DNA from: an uncultured Saprospiraceae bacterium
GTDB lineage: Bacteria; Bacteroidota; Bacteroidia; Chitinophagales; Saprospiraceae
Direction of reading: 5' to 3'
Assembly: GCA_937980645.1 (NCBI GenBank)
Contig: CALJPQ010000025.1
Span: forward strand, 1 to 64,000
Length of the DNA: 64,000 nt
Shown: in pieces, positions 33,421 to 41,722 of the stretch
Layout of the letters: the number at the start of each line of letters is the position of its first letter
Position numbering within the stretch: position 1 is the first letter of the stretch
The notes under the pieces: model-generated
Seen by the model: only the letters and a program-made list of their open reading frames with translations
Told to the model about the DNA's origin: nothing
Database searches by the model: none
Program-made: the position numbers and the translations under genes

Positions 33421-33438
33421 TTAGCCAGTATTGGCTAA
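33421..33438. promoter_or_regulatory. Dyad TTAGCCA-N4-TGGCTAA, candidate operator of the formate dehydrogenase genes
   Basis: Perfect 7-base inverted repeat with a 4-base spacer, 20 bases upstream of the -7 box at 33459 and so covering the -33 region. The spacing resembles sites for dimeric helix-turn-helix regulators of the CRP/FNR type, but the half-site is not a textbook one. Confidence 0.5.
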
Positions 33439-33458
33439 TGACAATCCGAAAATAGCCC

Positions 33459-33466
33459 TAAATTTG
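33459..33466 (+). promoter_or_regulatory. -7 promoter box (TAAATTTG) for the formate dehydrogenase operon
   Basis: TAnnTTTG match 43 bases before the first ATG. A TTG at 33432-33434... overlaps the right arm of the dyad. Confidence 0.5.
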
Positions 33467-33509
33467 TTCGCTCATTTCAGGGCGACATTTCAACCGGGAA
33501 GCAAACAGT

Positions 33510-35162
33510 ATGTCAAAAAACATCGGATACCTCTCTGGGCGCAAAGGCCTGGAAGAGAACCTGTTCGAGCGGCTGGGCCAGTTGGCGGACGCGCACGACG
33601 GCACCGTGCCGCCGGAGGCCATGAAGCAGCTGGCCGAAGAGTACCTTATTGGCGACGCCAACGTGTATGGCAGCGTAACGTTCTATGACTTCATGCGGCC
33701 CGAAAACCGGGGCAAGAAAGTCTATATCTGCAACGGCAGTGCCTGCCTGACGGCGGGCACGCAGCCGGCCCTGACCGAACGCCTGGGGCAGCATTTTGCC
33801 GCAGAGGAAATCGGCACCATGTGCTGCTTAGGCCGCTGCTACGAGAACAATGCCTTCCATTACGCCGGCAACAACTATTCGGGTAATGCAGTGGACGACA
33901 TAGCCGCCATCCGCGAGGACCGGCAGCCGCGCCCTGACCGCTACGCCGTGCGTGCGAAAGGTACGCCCGTGCTGACGGCGGAGTTTCCGGGTATAAGGGC
34001 GTATTATCGAGTTCTGGAGGAAAGCCTACGCCGCTCGCCCGACGAGTTGCTGGCGGAAATCAAGGCCTCTGGCCTGCGCGGTCGCGGTGGGGCAGGTTTC
34101 CCGACAGCTTTCAAATGGGAGTCCTGCAAGAACACACCCGGCGACCAGAAATTCATCGTCTGCAACGCTGACGAAGGCGACCCGGGTGCCTACTCTGACC
34201 GCTACATCATGGAAGAGCGCCCGCATAGTCTGCTATTGGGTATGCTGATTGCCGGCTACATCATTGGCGCTCAGCGCGGTGTGCTCTACATTCGGGGCGA
34301 GTACCCGGAGTCCATCCGGGCCATGCGGGCGGCTATTGAGGACATTCGCCAGGCTGGCTATCTGGGCCAGAACATTTGCGGCACTGACTTTTCCTTTGAG
34401 TTTAAAATCATCGAAGCCCAGGGGGCTTACATCTGCGGCGAGGAGACGGCGCTGCTTTCCTCCATTGAAGGCCAGCGGCCCGAAGTGCGCGTGCGACCGC
34501 CCTACCCTACCCAGCAAGGGCTGTTCAACCGGCCTACGGTGGTCAACAATGTGGAAACCTTGGCCGCCGTGCCATTCATCATCCAACACGGCGGTGCAGC
34601 CTACGCAGCCATCGGGCGCGGGCGATCAACGGGCACGAAACTGGTGTGCTTAGACGGCCACTTCCAACAGCCTGGCCTGTGCGAGGTGGACATGGGCACA
34701 CCGCTGTCCACCGTGGTCTATGAAATGGGTGGCGGTTTTCGGCGGCCCGTGAAAGCCATGCACATCGGTGGCCCATTGGGCGGCTTAGTGCCCGTGCACA
34801 AAGTGCCCGGCTTGACGGTGGACTTTGAGTCTTTTGCCGAAAACGGCTTCCTGCTGGGCCATGCCTCGGTGGTGTGCATCCCGGAGGATTTCCCCATGAT
34901 TGAATACCTGGAACATCTCTTTGAATTCACCGCCCACGAAAGCTGTGGCAAGTGCTTCCCCTGCCGATTGGGTTCCACGCGCGGCAAGGAGCTGCTCCAC
35001 AAGGCACGCACGCAGCAGTACCGCATTGACCGCGCCCTCTTCGACGATTTGGTGGAGACGCTCGAACTCGGCTCCCTGTGCGCACTGGGCGGTGGGCTAC
35101 CCTTGCCAGTCAAGAACGCCCTGATGTACTTTGAAGACGAACTCCGACCGTATTTTGCCTGA
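33510..35162 (+). CDS. NAD-dependent formate dehydrogenase flavoprotein subunit (NuoE-NuoF-type fusion)
   Basis: Passes electrons from the catalytic subunit to NAD through FMN. 550 residues. N-terminal thioredoxin-like [2Fe-2S] domain (about 1-130) with Cys74, Cys79, Cys106 and Cys110. The NuoF/HoxF-like core follows: FMN loop GLRGRGGAGFPTAFKW near 190, NAD region CNADEGDPGAY near 213, YIRGEYP near 258, and [4Fe-4S] ligands ESCGKCFPCR near 483 plus a later Cys in GSLCALGG. NuoE and NuoF, separate in complex I, are fused here as in some FDH and hydrogenase diaphorases. Pairing with the FdhA gene 67 bases downstream assigns it to formate dehydrogenase. Confidence 0.85.
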   Translation: MSKNIGYLSGRKGLEENLFERLGQLADAHDGTVPPEAMKQLAEEYLIGDANVYGSVTFYDFMRPENRGKKVYICNGSACLTAGTQPALTERLGQHFAAEEIGTMCCLGRCYENNAFHYAGNNYSGNAVDDIAAIREDRQPRPDRYAVRAKGTPVLTAEFPGIRAYYRVLEESLRRSPDELLAEIKASGLRGRGGAGFPTAFKWESCKNTPGDQKFIVCNADEGDPGAYSDRYIMEERPHSLLLGMLIAGYIIGAQRGVLYIRGEYPESIRAMRAAIEDIRQAGYLGQNICGTDFSFEFKIIEAQGAYICGEETALLSSIEGQRPEVRVRPPYPTQQGLFNRPTVVNNVETLAAVPFIIQHGGAAYAAIGRGRSTGTKLVCLDGHFQQPGLCEVDMGTPLSTVVYEMGGGFRRPVKAMHIGGPLGGLVPVHKVPGLTVDFESFAENGFLLGHASVVCIPEDFPMIEYLEHLFEFTAHESCGKCFPCRLGSTRGKELLHKARTQQYRIDRALFDDLVETLELGSLCALGGGLPLPVKNALMYFEDELRPYFA

Positions 35163-35229
35163 GAAAAATCTGGAGAAAACGCGAACCTTGCCCTCACCTT
35201 CACACTGCTACAAACGTACTGCTCAAACT

Positions 35230-37980
35230 ATGGGTGCTGGAAAATTTGCCTACATCAACCATAAGCCCTGTGAAATGCGCGACGGCGAAACCGTGTTGTC
35301 GTTCCTGCGCCGCCATTTGGGAAAAGACAGCGTGCCCACCCTGTGCGACGCGCCCAATCTGGAGCCTTACGGCGCCTGTCGTGTCTGTTCTGTCGAGGTG
35401 GCCCTCACCGCCGATGGGCCGCGTCGTGTGATGGCCTCGTGCCACACGCCCATGCAGGAGAACTTCCACGTCTTCACCGACAGCCCGCGCATCCAGAAGT
35501 TGCGGCGCAACATCATCGAGCTGGTGCTGACTGACCATCCGTTAGACTGTCTGACCTGCGAGGTCAACGGCAACTGCGAACTGCAGGACGTGGCCGCCCA
35601 TGTGGGCATCCGGAAAGTGCGTTATCCGGAGGGCAAAACGCACTTAGACCGCCCCAAAGACCTCAGCCACCCGTACATGACATCCGACCTGTCGAAGTGC
35701 ATCAACTGCTCGCGTTGTGTGCGCGCCTGCGACGAAGTGCAGGGCCAGTTCGTGCTCACGATGGCTGGGCGCGGCTTTGATAGCCACATTGTCAAAGGGC
35801 TGAATGTCAGCTTTTTCGAGTCCGATTGCGTCAGCTGCGGCGCCTGTGCTCAGGCCTGCCCCACGTCGGCCATTTCCGATGTATTCGAGTCTAAATCGGT
35901 TATTGCCGATAAAAAGGTGCGCACCGTGTGTACCTACTGCGGTGTGGGCTGCAACTTAGATGTGGCAGTGGTGAATGGACAGGTCAAATCCATCCAGGCG
36001 CCCTACGATGCCGAAGTGAACCAGGGCCATACATGTCTGAAGGGCCGCTTTGCTTTTTCGTTCTACAACCATCCTGACCGCCTGCGCACGCCGCTCATCC
36101 GACGCAACGGCGAACTCGTGCCCGCTACGTGGGACGAGGCCTACGACTTCATCGCCGAAAAACTGCGCGCCATCCGCGCCCAATACGGCCCCGACGCCAT
36201 TGCGGGTATCTCCTCGGCCCGCTGCACCAATGAAGAGAACTATCTAATGCAGAAGTTTATCCGCGCCGTCATTGGCACCAACAACATTGACAGCTGCGCG
36301 CGCGTGTGCCATTCGCCCACTGCATTGGGCATGCAGCGCACTTTCGGCACTGGGGCTGCCACGAACTCCATCGAAGATTTGAAATACACGAAGTGCATCC
36401 TCATCATTGGTGCCAACCCTACGGACGCACATCCGGTAACGGGCGCCAAAATTAAACAGGCGGCCATGCGAGGTATTCCGACCATCGTGGTGGACCCGCG
36501 CCGCACCGAAATTGCCCGTTACGCCACGCATCACCTGCAGCTACGCCCAGGCTCTAACGTGCCGCTGTTGCAAATGATGCTTTATTATATCATCTCCGAA
36601 GGGCTGGAAGACCGCGAGTTTATCGCCCAGCGCACGGAGGGCTACGAGGGCTTCCGTCAGCAAATTCTGGGTCTGGACCTCGACCGGCTGGAAGCCGCCT
36701 GCGGTGTCCCGCGCGAGCAGGTGCGCGCCGCTGCGCTCACGTATGCAAAAGCCGAAGCCGCCATGTCGTTCCACGGGCTGGGCGTTACCGAGCACTCGCA
36801 GGGCACACTGACCGTGATGCTCATTGCTGATTTGGCTATGGTAACGGGCAACATTGGCCGGCGCGGCGTTGGCGTCAACCCCTTGCGCGGCCAGAACAAC
36901 GTGCAGGGCGCTGCCGACATGGGCTGCCAGCCTCACCAAGGGGCGGGCTACTTAGACGTTACCAACCCCGAAGTGCACGCTCGCTACGAGCAGTTTTACG
37001 GCGCCAAATTGCCGATGCACATCGGCTACAAAATCCCGCAGATGTATGAGGCCGCCCTCGAAGGCAAGCTCAAAGCCCTGTGGGTCATGGGCGAAGACCT
37101 GGTACAGACCGACCCAAATACGCATAAGGTCATTGCTGCTTTGCAAAAACTCGACCTGCTGGTAGTGCAGGAAATCTTTCTGAGCGAGACGTGTAAGTAC
37201 GCCACCGTAGTGTTGCCGGGTGCGTCGTTCCTGGAAAAGAGCGGCACGTTCACCAATGGCGAGCGCCGCATCCAGCGCGTCAACCAGGTGGTGCCACCCC
37301 TGCCCGGCACCAAAAGCGATGGCCAGATAGTGGTGGACATCATGAACCGCATGGGCTATCCGCAGCCCGACTACGACCCGAAAACGCTGCTCGAAGAAAT
37401 CTCGCAAATCGTGCCCTTCTTCGCCGGAGTCCGTTGGGACGAACTCGGCACCAACGGCAAGCAATGGCCCGTACAACCCGACGGCACTGACACCAAAGTG
37501 CTGCATGCGAACACCTTCAAGCGCGGGCGAGGAGCCTTCTATTTCTCCGACTTCCAGGAAACGCGCGAACTGGAGCGGTATGCCAAAGAATATCCCTACA
37601 TCCTGACCACCAACCGCGAACTGGAGCACTACAACTGCGGCACCATGACGCGCCGCACGCGCAATGCCGAAATCCTGCGCGAAGACGTGCTGCTCATCCA
37701 CCCCGACGATGCCGCGCGCCATCAGATTGCCGACGGCGATTGGGTATGCGTCGAGTCGCCTCGTGGCAAGGTGGACATCAAAGCCCGCCTGACCGACGAG
37801 GTGCGCCCGGGCGTGCTGAGCACGACGTTCCACTTCCCTGACCTGATGCTCAATCTGGTAACCTCCGACGAACGCGACACGGACGCGCTCTGCCCCGAAT
37901 ACAAGGTGGTGGCTGTGCGCATCCGCAAATCCAAGGGCGCGCGCCGGGCCATGCTGGAAGCTTCCGAACAGCACGCTTAG
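35230..37980 (+). CDS. Formate dehydrogenase catalytic subunit (Mo/W-bis-MGD, Fe-S)
   Basis: Oxidises formate to CO2 at a molybdenum or tungsten centre. 916 residues. N-terminal [2Fe-2S] ferredoxin-like domain (Cys39, 50, 53, 71). A His-Cys3 type cluster site lies near 103-116. Two [4Fe-4S] ferredoxin motifs are CINCSRCVRAC (157-167) and CVSCGACAQAC (200-210). The catalytic domain's own [4Fe-4S] ligands are Cys234, 237, 241 and 269. The metal ligand is Cys360 in CARVCHSPT, where other enzymes have Sec. The start at 35230 gives the canonical N-terminus and leaves a 67-base spacer. No Sec codon or accessory fdhD/fdsC is adjacent. Confidence 0.93.
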   Translation: MGAGKFAYINHKPCEMRDGETVLSFLRRHLGKDSVPTLCDAPNLEPYGACRVCSVEVALTADGPRRVMASCHTPMQENFHVFTDSPRIQKLRRNIIELVLTDHPLDCLTCEVNGNCELQDVAAHVGIRKVRYPEGKTHLDRPKDLSHPYMTSDLSKCINCSRCVRACDEVQGQFVLTMAGRGFDSHIVKGLNVSFFESDCVSCGACAQACPTSAISDVFESKSVIADKKVRTVCTYCGVGCNLDVAVVNGQVKSIQAPYDAEVNQGHTCLKGRFAFSFYNHPDRLRTPLIRRNGELVPATWDEAYDFIAEKLRAIRAQYGPDAIAGISSARCTNEENYLMQKFIRAVIGTNNIDSCARVCHSPTALGMQRTFGTGAATNSIEDLKYTKCILIIGANPTDAHPVTGAKIKQAAMRGIPTIVVDPRRTEIARYATHHLQLRPGSNVPLLQMMLYYIISEGLEDREFIAQRTEGYEGFRQQILGLDLDRLEAACGVPREQVRAAALTYAKAEAAMSFHGLGVTEHSQGTLTVMLIADLAMVTGNIGRRGVGVNPLRGQNNVQGAADMGCQPHQGAGYLDVTNPEVHARYEQFYGAKLPMHIGYKIPQMYEAALEGKLKALWVMGEDLVQTDPNTHKVIAALQKLDLLVVQEIFLSETCKYATVVLPGASFLEKSGTFTNGERRIQRVNQVVPPLPGTKSDGQIVVDIMNRMGYPQPDYDPKTLLEEISQIVPFFAGVRWDELGTNGKQWPVQPDGTDTKVLHANTFKRGRGAFYFSDFQETRELERYAKEYPYILTTNRELEHYNCGTMTRRTRNAEILREDVLLIHPDDAARHQIADGDWVCVESPRGKVDIKARLTDEVRPGVLSTTFHFPDLMLNLVTSDERDTDALCPEYKVVAVRIRKSKGARRAMLEASEQHA

Positions 37981-38061
37981 AACACGGAAGCCACTTCGAC
38001 ATTTACGCAGCCGTCCCATAAGGCGGTGCATATGTTTTGACTTCGTAGATCACCCATCCTC

Positions 38062-38841
38062 ATGTTTGAACACATTCTCTGGTCGGTCGAAAACGGCGTT
38101 GCCCGTATCACCCTCAACCGGCCTTCGGTTTTCAATTCCATGCATCATGCCATGCGGCAGGAAGTGCTCACGGCGCTTGACCTGTGCCGCAACGAAGATG
38201 GCATCCGTGCCGTCTATCTGACGGGAGCGGGTCGGGCTTTCTGCGCCGGGCAAGATTTGCAGGAGGTCGTTGACCCTAATGGGCCGGCACTGCACGACAT
38301 TCTGGCCTCGGGCTACAACCCCATGGTACGCGCCATTCGCCACTTAGAAAAGCCCGTCGTCTGTGCCGTCAACGGGGTGGCTGCAGGGGCTGGGGCCAAC
38401 ATCGCCTTTGCCTGCGATATCACCGTAGCGGTAGCCTCTGCTTCATTTACCCAGGCCTTTTCCAAGATCGGTCTCATTCCCGATAGCGGCGGAACCTGGA
38501 CACTGCCCCGCCTCGTCGGCCTGCAACGCGCAACGGCCCTCATGATGCTCTCCGATAAAATCAGCGCTGAAGAGGCCGCCGCGATGGGCCTCATCTGGAA
38601 AGTATTCCCCGACGACATCTTCGCCACCGAAAGCCTGCGCATCGCCGAAACGCTGGCTCAAATGCCCACCCGTGCTTTAGGCATGACCAAACGCGCACTC
38701 AACCGCGCCTTCAGCAACGACTTCAATGCGCAACTCGCCTTAGAGGACGACCTGCAAACTCAGGCCGGCCAAACACACGACTATCAGGAAGGCGTAGCCG
38801 CGTTTCTGGAAAAACGAAAGCCCGTATTTCGAGGAGAGTAA
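38062..38841 (+). CDS. Enoyl-CoA hydratase/isomerase family protein, PaaG-like
   Basis: Crotonase-fold acyl-CoA enzyme of 259 residues. The oxyanion hole regions are AGRAFCAGQDLQEV (near 55-68) and NGVAAGAGANIAFACDI (near 104-120). The stretch FSKIGLIPDSGGTWTLPRLV (near 133-152) is typical of PaaG, the phenylacetate-pathway epoxide isomerase, in which Asp replaces the second hydratase Glu. No other paa gene is nearby, so a different acyl-CoA substrate is possible. 81 bases after the FDH gene; membership of the same transcript is uncertain. Confidence 0.82.
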   Translation: MFEHILWSVENGVARITLNRPSVFNSMHHAMRQEVLTALDLCRNEDGIRAVYLTGAGRAFCAGQDLQEVVDPNGPALHDILASGYNPMVRAIRHLEKPVVCAVNGVAAGAGANIAFACDITVAVASASFTQAFSKIGLIPDSGGTWTLPRLVGLQRATALMMLSDKISAEEAAAMGLIWKVFPDDIFATESLRIAETLAQMPTRALGMTKRALNRAFSNDFNAQLALEDDLQTQAGQTHDYQEGVAAFLEKRKPVFRGE

Positions 38842-39048
38842 CCTGCTGACAATAGCTGTCGACAAGCAGAGGGAACACTGCGATTTCATCGCTCAAAGAC
38901 AACGCCTGGCTTGAATGACACTGGCGTCGCAAATTTGCCCGTCTAAAGCATAAAAAGCAGAAGTTTGCCAACCAAGACCCTTCCGCGCGGTTATACGGGT
39001 TGTGCTATGCATTGCCTGTCAGCCAATCCTTCCAACAGACTTACACCT

Positions 39049-40368
39049 ATGCGCAACACCTTACTCATTGCCGGCGTCCTGGCACTGGCTGCCCTGACGC
39101 CGTGGAGCTGCATTACCACCAACACGGCTTACACCCGCGTAGCGCCAGGTATCTGGCGCGGCGTACTGGAATTGGAGAGGTTCAGCGTGCCCGTTCGAGA
39201 CAAGGACACCATTTTCACCCTGACCGAACAGTTTCGCGAGGGCGAAATTCCCTTTCTGTTTGAGGTCAAGTACATAGATGACGAGCAGTTTTACATAGAA
39301 ATCCACAATGGCCCCGAGCGCATTCGCTGCGACAGCATTCAGTACGGGCGCGACCGTTCGCAAGCGCGCGACACGTTCAACGTGTTTTTTCCCGAATACG
39401 CCACCTATCTGCACGTTGAGGTGCGCGGTGGCGCCATGCAGGGCGAATGGGTTGTAACGACCAAAGACAACTACCGCATCCCCTTCTACGCTCACGCCGG
39501 GCGCAACTACCGCTTCACCACGCTCAACCAGAAGCCCGCGGCCGACCTGTCGGGCCAATGGGCAGCCCTCTTCGGCATCGAGGAGGATAAACCGCAGAAG
39601 GCCATCGGCGAATTTCGCCAAACGGGCAACCACTTAGAAGGTACCTTCCGCACCGAAACAGGCGACTACCGCTTTCTGGAAGGCACTGTGCAGGGGCGCA
39701 AGTTCTGGCTCTCGGCCTTCGACGGCGCGCACGCCTTCCTCTTCTCGGGCAGCATTCAGCCCGACGGAAGCCTGCAAGGTGAGTTCCGCTCCGGCACGCA
39801 CTACCGAACTCTGTGGAAAGCCTGGCGCGACTCCACCTTCCAGCTCAGCCACCCGGACTCGCTCACGACGCTGAAAGCCGGCGCACCTCGCATTGCCTTC
39901 GACTTCACCACGCCTGAAGGCAAACGCCTCGTCTTCCCGGGGCCCGAATTCGAGGGCAAAATCAAAGTCTTCACCATCATGGGCACCTGGTGTCCCAACT
40001 GCTTAGATGAGGCGCGCTTCTTGGCCGATTTTATGAAAAAAAATCCGGACGTAGCTGCCCAGATGCGCGTCGTTGGCTTCGCCTTCGAGCGCGTAAAACC
40101 AGAAACTATCAATGCGCACCTGCTCACGTACAAACAGCGTCTGGGTCTGCCCTTCGAGGTGGTCTATGCTGGAAAAGCTGACAAAAAGGCTGCGGAGGAG
40201 GTCTTCCCGGCGCTCTCCCACGTCATGGCATTCCCGACCATGATCATACTGGACAAACAGAACCGCGTGCGCAGCATCCACACGGGCTTCGATGGGCCGG
40301 CCACCTCGAAGTACGCCGACTTTCAGGAAAAATTTGCCACGCTCATGCGCCAGCTGGCACAGGAGTGA
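39049..40368 (+). CDS. TlpA-like thioredoxin-fold protein with large N-terminal beta-rich region, probable lipoprotein
   Basis: 439 residues. N-terminal hydrophobic segment with Cys21 in TPWSC, a plausible but imperfect lipobox. A Gly/Thr/aromatic-rich region at about 25-285 follows (GIWRGVLELERFSVP, DLSGQWAALFGIEED, HLEGTFRTETGDYRFLEGTV), which looks like repeated up-and-down beta barrels. The C-terminal TlpA/ResA-type redoxin domain (about 295-435) has the redox pair Cys315-Pro-Asn-Cys318 in GTWCPNC, and cis-Pro in AFPTMIIL. Probably a periplasmic or surface thiol oxidoreductase. The role of the N-terminal part is unknown. ATG 39049 is chosen as the start of the signal sequence. Confidence 0.75.
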   Translation: MRNTLLIAGVLALAALTPWSCITTNTAYTRVAPGIWRGVLELERFSVPVRDKDTIFTLTEQFREGEIPFLFEVKYIDDEQFYIEIHNGPERIRCDSIQYGRDRSQARDTFNVFFPEYATYLHVEVRGGAMQGEWVVTTKDNYRIPFYAHAGRNYRFTTLNQKPAADLSGQWAALFGIEEDKPQKAIGEFRQTGNHLEGTFRTETGDYRFLEGTVQGRKFWLSAFDGAHAFLFSGSIQPDGSLQGEFRSGTHYRTLWKAWRDSTFQLSHPDSLTTLKAGAPRIAFDFTTPEGKRLVFPGPEFEGKIKVFTIMGTWCPNCLDEARFLADFMKKNPDVAAQMRVVGFAFERVKPETINAHLLTYKQRLGLPFEVVYAGKADKKAAEEVFPALSHVMAFPTMIILDKQNRVRSIHTGFDGPATSKYADFQEKFATLMRQLAQE

Positions 40369-40392
40369 TGAGGCCCTACCTTGTTGCTATTT

Positions 40393-41625
40393 GTGAAAGA
40401 CACCGACATCAAAACCCAATCATACGACATCGTCTTTGCCGGCGCAGGTCTGGCGGGTCTGGCCACCGCGGTTGAAATGCTGCGACACCCGTTTTTTCAG
40501 CAAAAGCGAATACTGCTCATAGATCGCGACCGCAAGCAGCACAACGACCGCACCTGGTGCTTTTGGGCCACCGACGACGAACTCATTCCGCCAGTGGTGC
40601 ACCGCTCGTGGGACGGTTGTCGTTTCCTGGCGCCGGGTTTTGAGGCTACGCTTGACATTGCGCCTTATCGGTACCGCATGGTGCGCGGGCTTGATTTTTA
40701 CCGGTGGGCCGAAGGTGAGCTGGCTCGGTGGCCTAATGTCCAGCGTTTAGTGGCCAACATTCGGGACATTTGCCCAGAAAGTGGCGTCGTGCACACGGAT
40801 GCGGGCGACTTCGCGGGTGAGGTCATCCTCAACTCCGCCTTTACGCCTGTGCGACTGTTGCCCAAGGGGACGCGCAACCTGTGGCAGCCACCACTGTCGG
40901 CACCCGCAGAAGACCCTCCGCCAGGGCGCGCCACTTTTTTGCTCCAACACTTCAAAGGCTGGCTCGTGCAAACACCGGAACCGGTCTTTGACCCAAAGGC
41001 CATGACATTCATGGACTTTCGGATTGAACAACAGGGCGAAACGCGCTTTGTCTATGTGCTCCCGCTTTCGCCCCATCGGGCATTGGTGGAGTTTACCATC
41101 TTTTCGCCGGCATTGCTGCCTGCCGCCGCCTACGATGAAGCGCTACGCCAGTACCTGCACCAATACCTGGGCTTGCGCCAGTACGAGGTAGCGGAAGAGG
41201 AGTTTGGCATTATTCCCATGACCGACTATGCTTTCCCAAAACGCGCTGAAGGCCGGATTATTCACATCGGCACTGCCGGTGGCTTTGTGAAGGCCTCCAG
41301 TGGTTATGCCTTCAAGCGCACCCTGCGACGTGCCCGCGCATTTGTGAGCGCCTGGGCACAAAAGGGCGCTCCCGATACCCGACATCTACACACTCGTCCG
41401 CTTTTTCATCTGTTAGACAGTGTCTTGCTGCGCGTCTTGCACGACCAAAACGACCTGGGCGGGGTCGTGTTTACCAGCCTGTTCCGAAAACTGCCACCCG
41501 CGCTGGTGCTACGCTTTCTGGACGAAGACAGTTCGTGGCTCGACATCGTGCGCGTTGTCAGCGCCCCGCCCTCCTGGCCTTTCTCGCGCGCGCTCTTGGA
41601 GGTGCTGGTGCGAAAGATGAAATAG
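40393..41625 (+). CDS. crtY: Lycopene beta-cyclase (CrtY/CrtL type)
   Basis: Flavoprotein that closes the beta-ionone rings of carotenoids. About 410 residues. FAD-binding DIVFAGAGLAGLATAVEM near 12-29, the hallmark DRTWCFW near 55-61, and later GIIPMTDYAFP and HIGTAGGFVKASSGYAF (near 277-305). No ATG precedes the FAD motif; GTG at 40393 gives the most usual N-terminus, and TTG at 40381 or 40384 are alternatives. It follows the TlpA-like gene by 24 bases. No other carotenoid genes lie in the window. Confidence 0.88.
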   Translation: MKDTDIKTQSYDIVFAGAGLAGLATAVEMLRHPFFQQKRILLIDRDRKQHNDRTWCFWATDDELIPPVVHRSWDGCRFLAPGFEATLDIAPYRYRMVRGLDFYRWAEGELARWPNVQRLVANIRDICPESGVVHTDAGDFAGEVILNSAFTPVRLLPKGTRNLWQPPLSAPAEDPPPGRATFLLQHFKGWLVQTPEPVFDPKAMTFMDFRIEQQGETRFVYVLPLSPHRALVEFTIFSPALLPAAAYDEALRQYLHQYLGLRQYEVAEEEFGIIPMTDYAFPKRAEGRIIHIGTAGGFVKASSGYAFKRTLRRARAFVSAWAQKGAPDTRHLHTRPLFHLLDSVLLRVLHDQNDLGGVVFTSLFRKLPPALVLRFLDEDSSWLDIVRVVSAPPSWPFSRALLEVLVRKMK

Positions 41626-41722
41626 CACTGGAATGCTTTTTTGCGGAAATGCAGGCATTCTCCTGAAAAAACAGCGCACGTGGCGATTTTTGCGGGCGGG
41701 AGAGCATTCCGCTATTCTACTT

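Larger units (their letters stand above)
33158..33509. other. 352-base intergenic region glmM / formate dehydrogenase
   Basis: Holds repeat locus 4 (33183-33324), an 18-base dyad (33421-33438) and a -7 box (33459-33466). No gene was seen in it. No separate glmM terminator apart from the repeat hairpins and a GGGC-T7 run near 33280-33289. Confidence 0.6.

Noticed and set aside
36205-36320. Selenocysteine in formate dehydrogenase
   Set aside because: The metal-ligand codon is an ordinary Cys codon (Cys360); no in-frame TGA is present.
36952-38031. Open frame of 359 codons on the minus strand
   Set aside because: Antisense to the formate dehydrogenase catalytic gene; no recognisable domain.
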